From Sedimentisphaerales bacterium (lineage in GTDB: Bacteria; Planctomycetota; Phycisphaerae; Sedimentisphaerales; SM23-30), in NCBI GenBank assembly GCA_030634605.1, contig DAOWAK010000097.1, forward strand, positions 1 through 5,931: a stretch of 5,931 bases of DNA, given 5' to 3'. Below, piece by piece: positions 5,770 through 5,931 of the stretch (its first letter is position 1; every line of letters begins with the position of its first letter). The position numbers and the translations under genes were made by a program. Under the pieces are notes generated by a model. The model was not told the origin of the DNA. It saw only the letters and a list, made by a program, of their open reading frames with translations, and made no database searches.

Positions 5770-5807
5770 GATTTATGATCGGTATAAATCGACCAAACTA
5801 ACCGATC
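5770..5807. repeat. Interleaved inverted repeats GATTTAT/ATAAATC and GATCGGT/ACCGATC
   Basis: GATTTAT (5770-5776) pairs with ATAAATC (5784-5790), and the seven-base loop between them, GATCGGT (5777-5783), is itself complementary to ACCGATC (5801-5807). The two pairings are mutually compatible as a pseudoknot-like fold or as alternatives. No gene starts nearby within the window, so function is unknown. Confidence 0.35.
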
Positions 5808-5813
5808 CGACTT

Positions 5814-5858
5814 GTCATGCCCGACCTGATCGGGCATCCAGTGCCTTTAATAGCACTG
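5814..5858. repeat. GTCA-hairpin-TCCAG repeat, single arm, followed by a second hairpin
   Basis: Positions 5814-5841 begin GTCA and end TCCAG like both arms of the element at 2139-2280. The stem here is ATGCCCGA/TCGGGCAT with loop CCTGA. A second hairpin CAGTGC/GCACTG (5839-5858) overlaps its end. It looks like a diverged member of the same repeat family. The opposite arm is not in the window. Confidence 0.6.
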
Positions 5859-5901
5859 ACCTTCGTTCCTCGATCAGTTTTAGGGAACCTCTAAAAAATA
5901 C

Positions 5902-5926
5902 TGTAGGATGGGCTTTAGCCCATGCT
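5902..5926. repeat. Intergenic palindromic repeat TGTAGGATGGGCT...AGCCCATGCT, copy 2
   Basis: The same left and right parts as copy 1 (5305-5351) are here separated by only TT, giving a near-perfect hairpin ATGGGCT-TT-AGCCCAT (5908-5923). It may continue past the window edge. The two copies have the same orientation and bracket the MerR-type gene. Confidence 0.65.
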
Positions 5927-5931
5927 GAGTC

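Noticed and set aside
5865..5888. GTTCC/GGAAC inverted repeat
   Set aside because: Only five base pairs with a 14-base loop, which is expected by chance in a stretch of this length.

Overview
The window looks like chromosomal DNA from a motile Gram-negative-type bacterium with roughly 50% GC. All four protein genes I can support read on the minus strand. The FlgN / soluble histidine kinase / NtrC-type regulator order, the large TPR membrane protein and the palindromic intergenic repeats (GGATGGGCT...AGCCCATGC) would fit a planctomycete of the Phycisphaerae type. That placement is a recollection of style, not a demonstrated match, so treat the taxonomy as tentative.

Layout, left to right. Positions 1-635 hold the N-terminal 211 codons of a sigma-54-dependent response regulator cut by the window edge. 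Positions 665-1564 encode a soluble histidine kinase, and 1588-2058 a FlgN-like flagellar export chaperone. In transcription order these are flgN, kinase, regulator. They are closely spaced and probably form one transcript that couples a flagellar secretion chaperone to the two-component pair controlling sigma-54 flagellar genes (FlrB/FlrC, FleS/FleR, FlgS/FlgR logic). Positions 2059-2486 contain no gene. They hold a GGCAGG-N11-CCTGCC dyad in the flgN leader, a nested inverted-repeat element of about 142 bp (2139-2280), and a short terminator for the next gene.

Positions 2487-5117 encode an 876-residue membrane-anchored TPR protein with an acidic low-complexity insert. It has a strong intrinsic terminator just upstream (5190-5217) and so is probably transcribed separately. 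Positions 5118-5357 are intergenic and full of palindromes. Positions 5358-5648 encode a small MerR-type DNA-binding protein of 96 residues. A perfect 7-1-7 palindrome touching a TATAAT box lies just upstream and looks like its own operator/promoter. Positions 5700-5931 are non-coding and hold several dyads, a third copy of the GTCA...TCCAG hairpin and a second GGATGGGCT...AGCCCATGC repeat.

I see no CRISPR array, tRNA, rRNA, transposase gene or complete mobile element. The genes belong to known families. The less ordinary material is in the intergenic DNA: hairpin repeats whose stems have changed in a compensatory way, a repeat pair bracketing the MerR-type gene, and the regulatory dyads.
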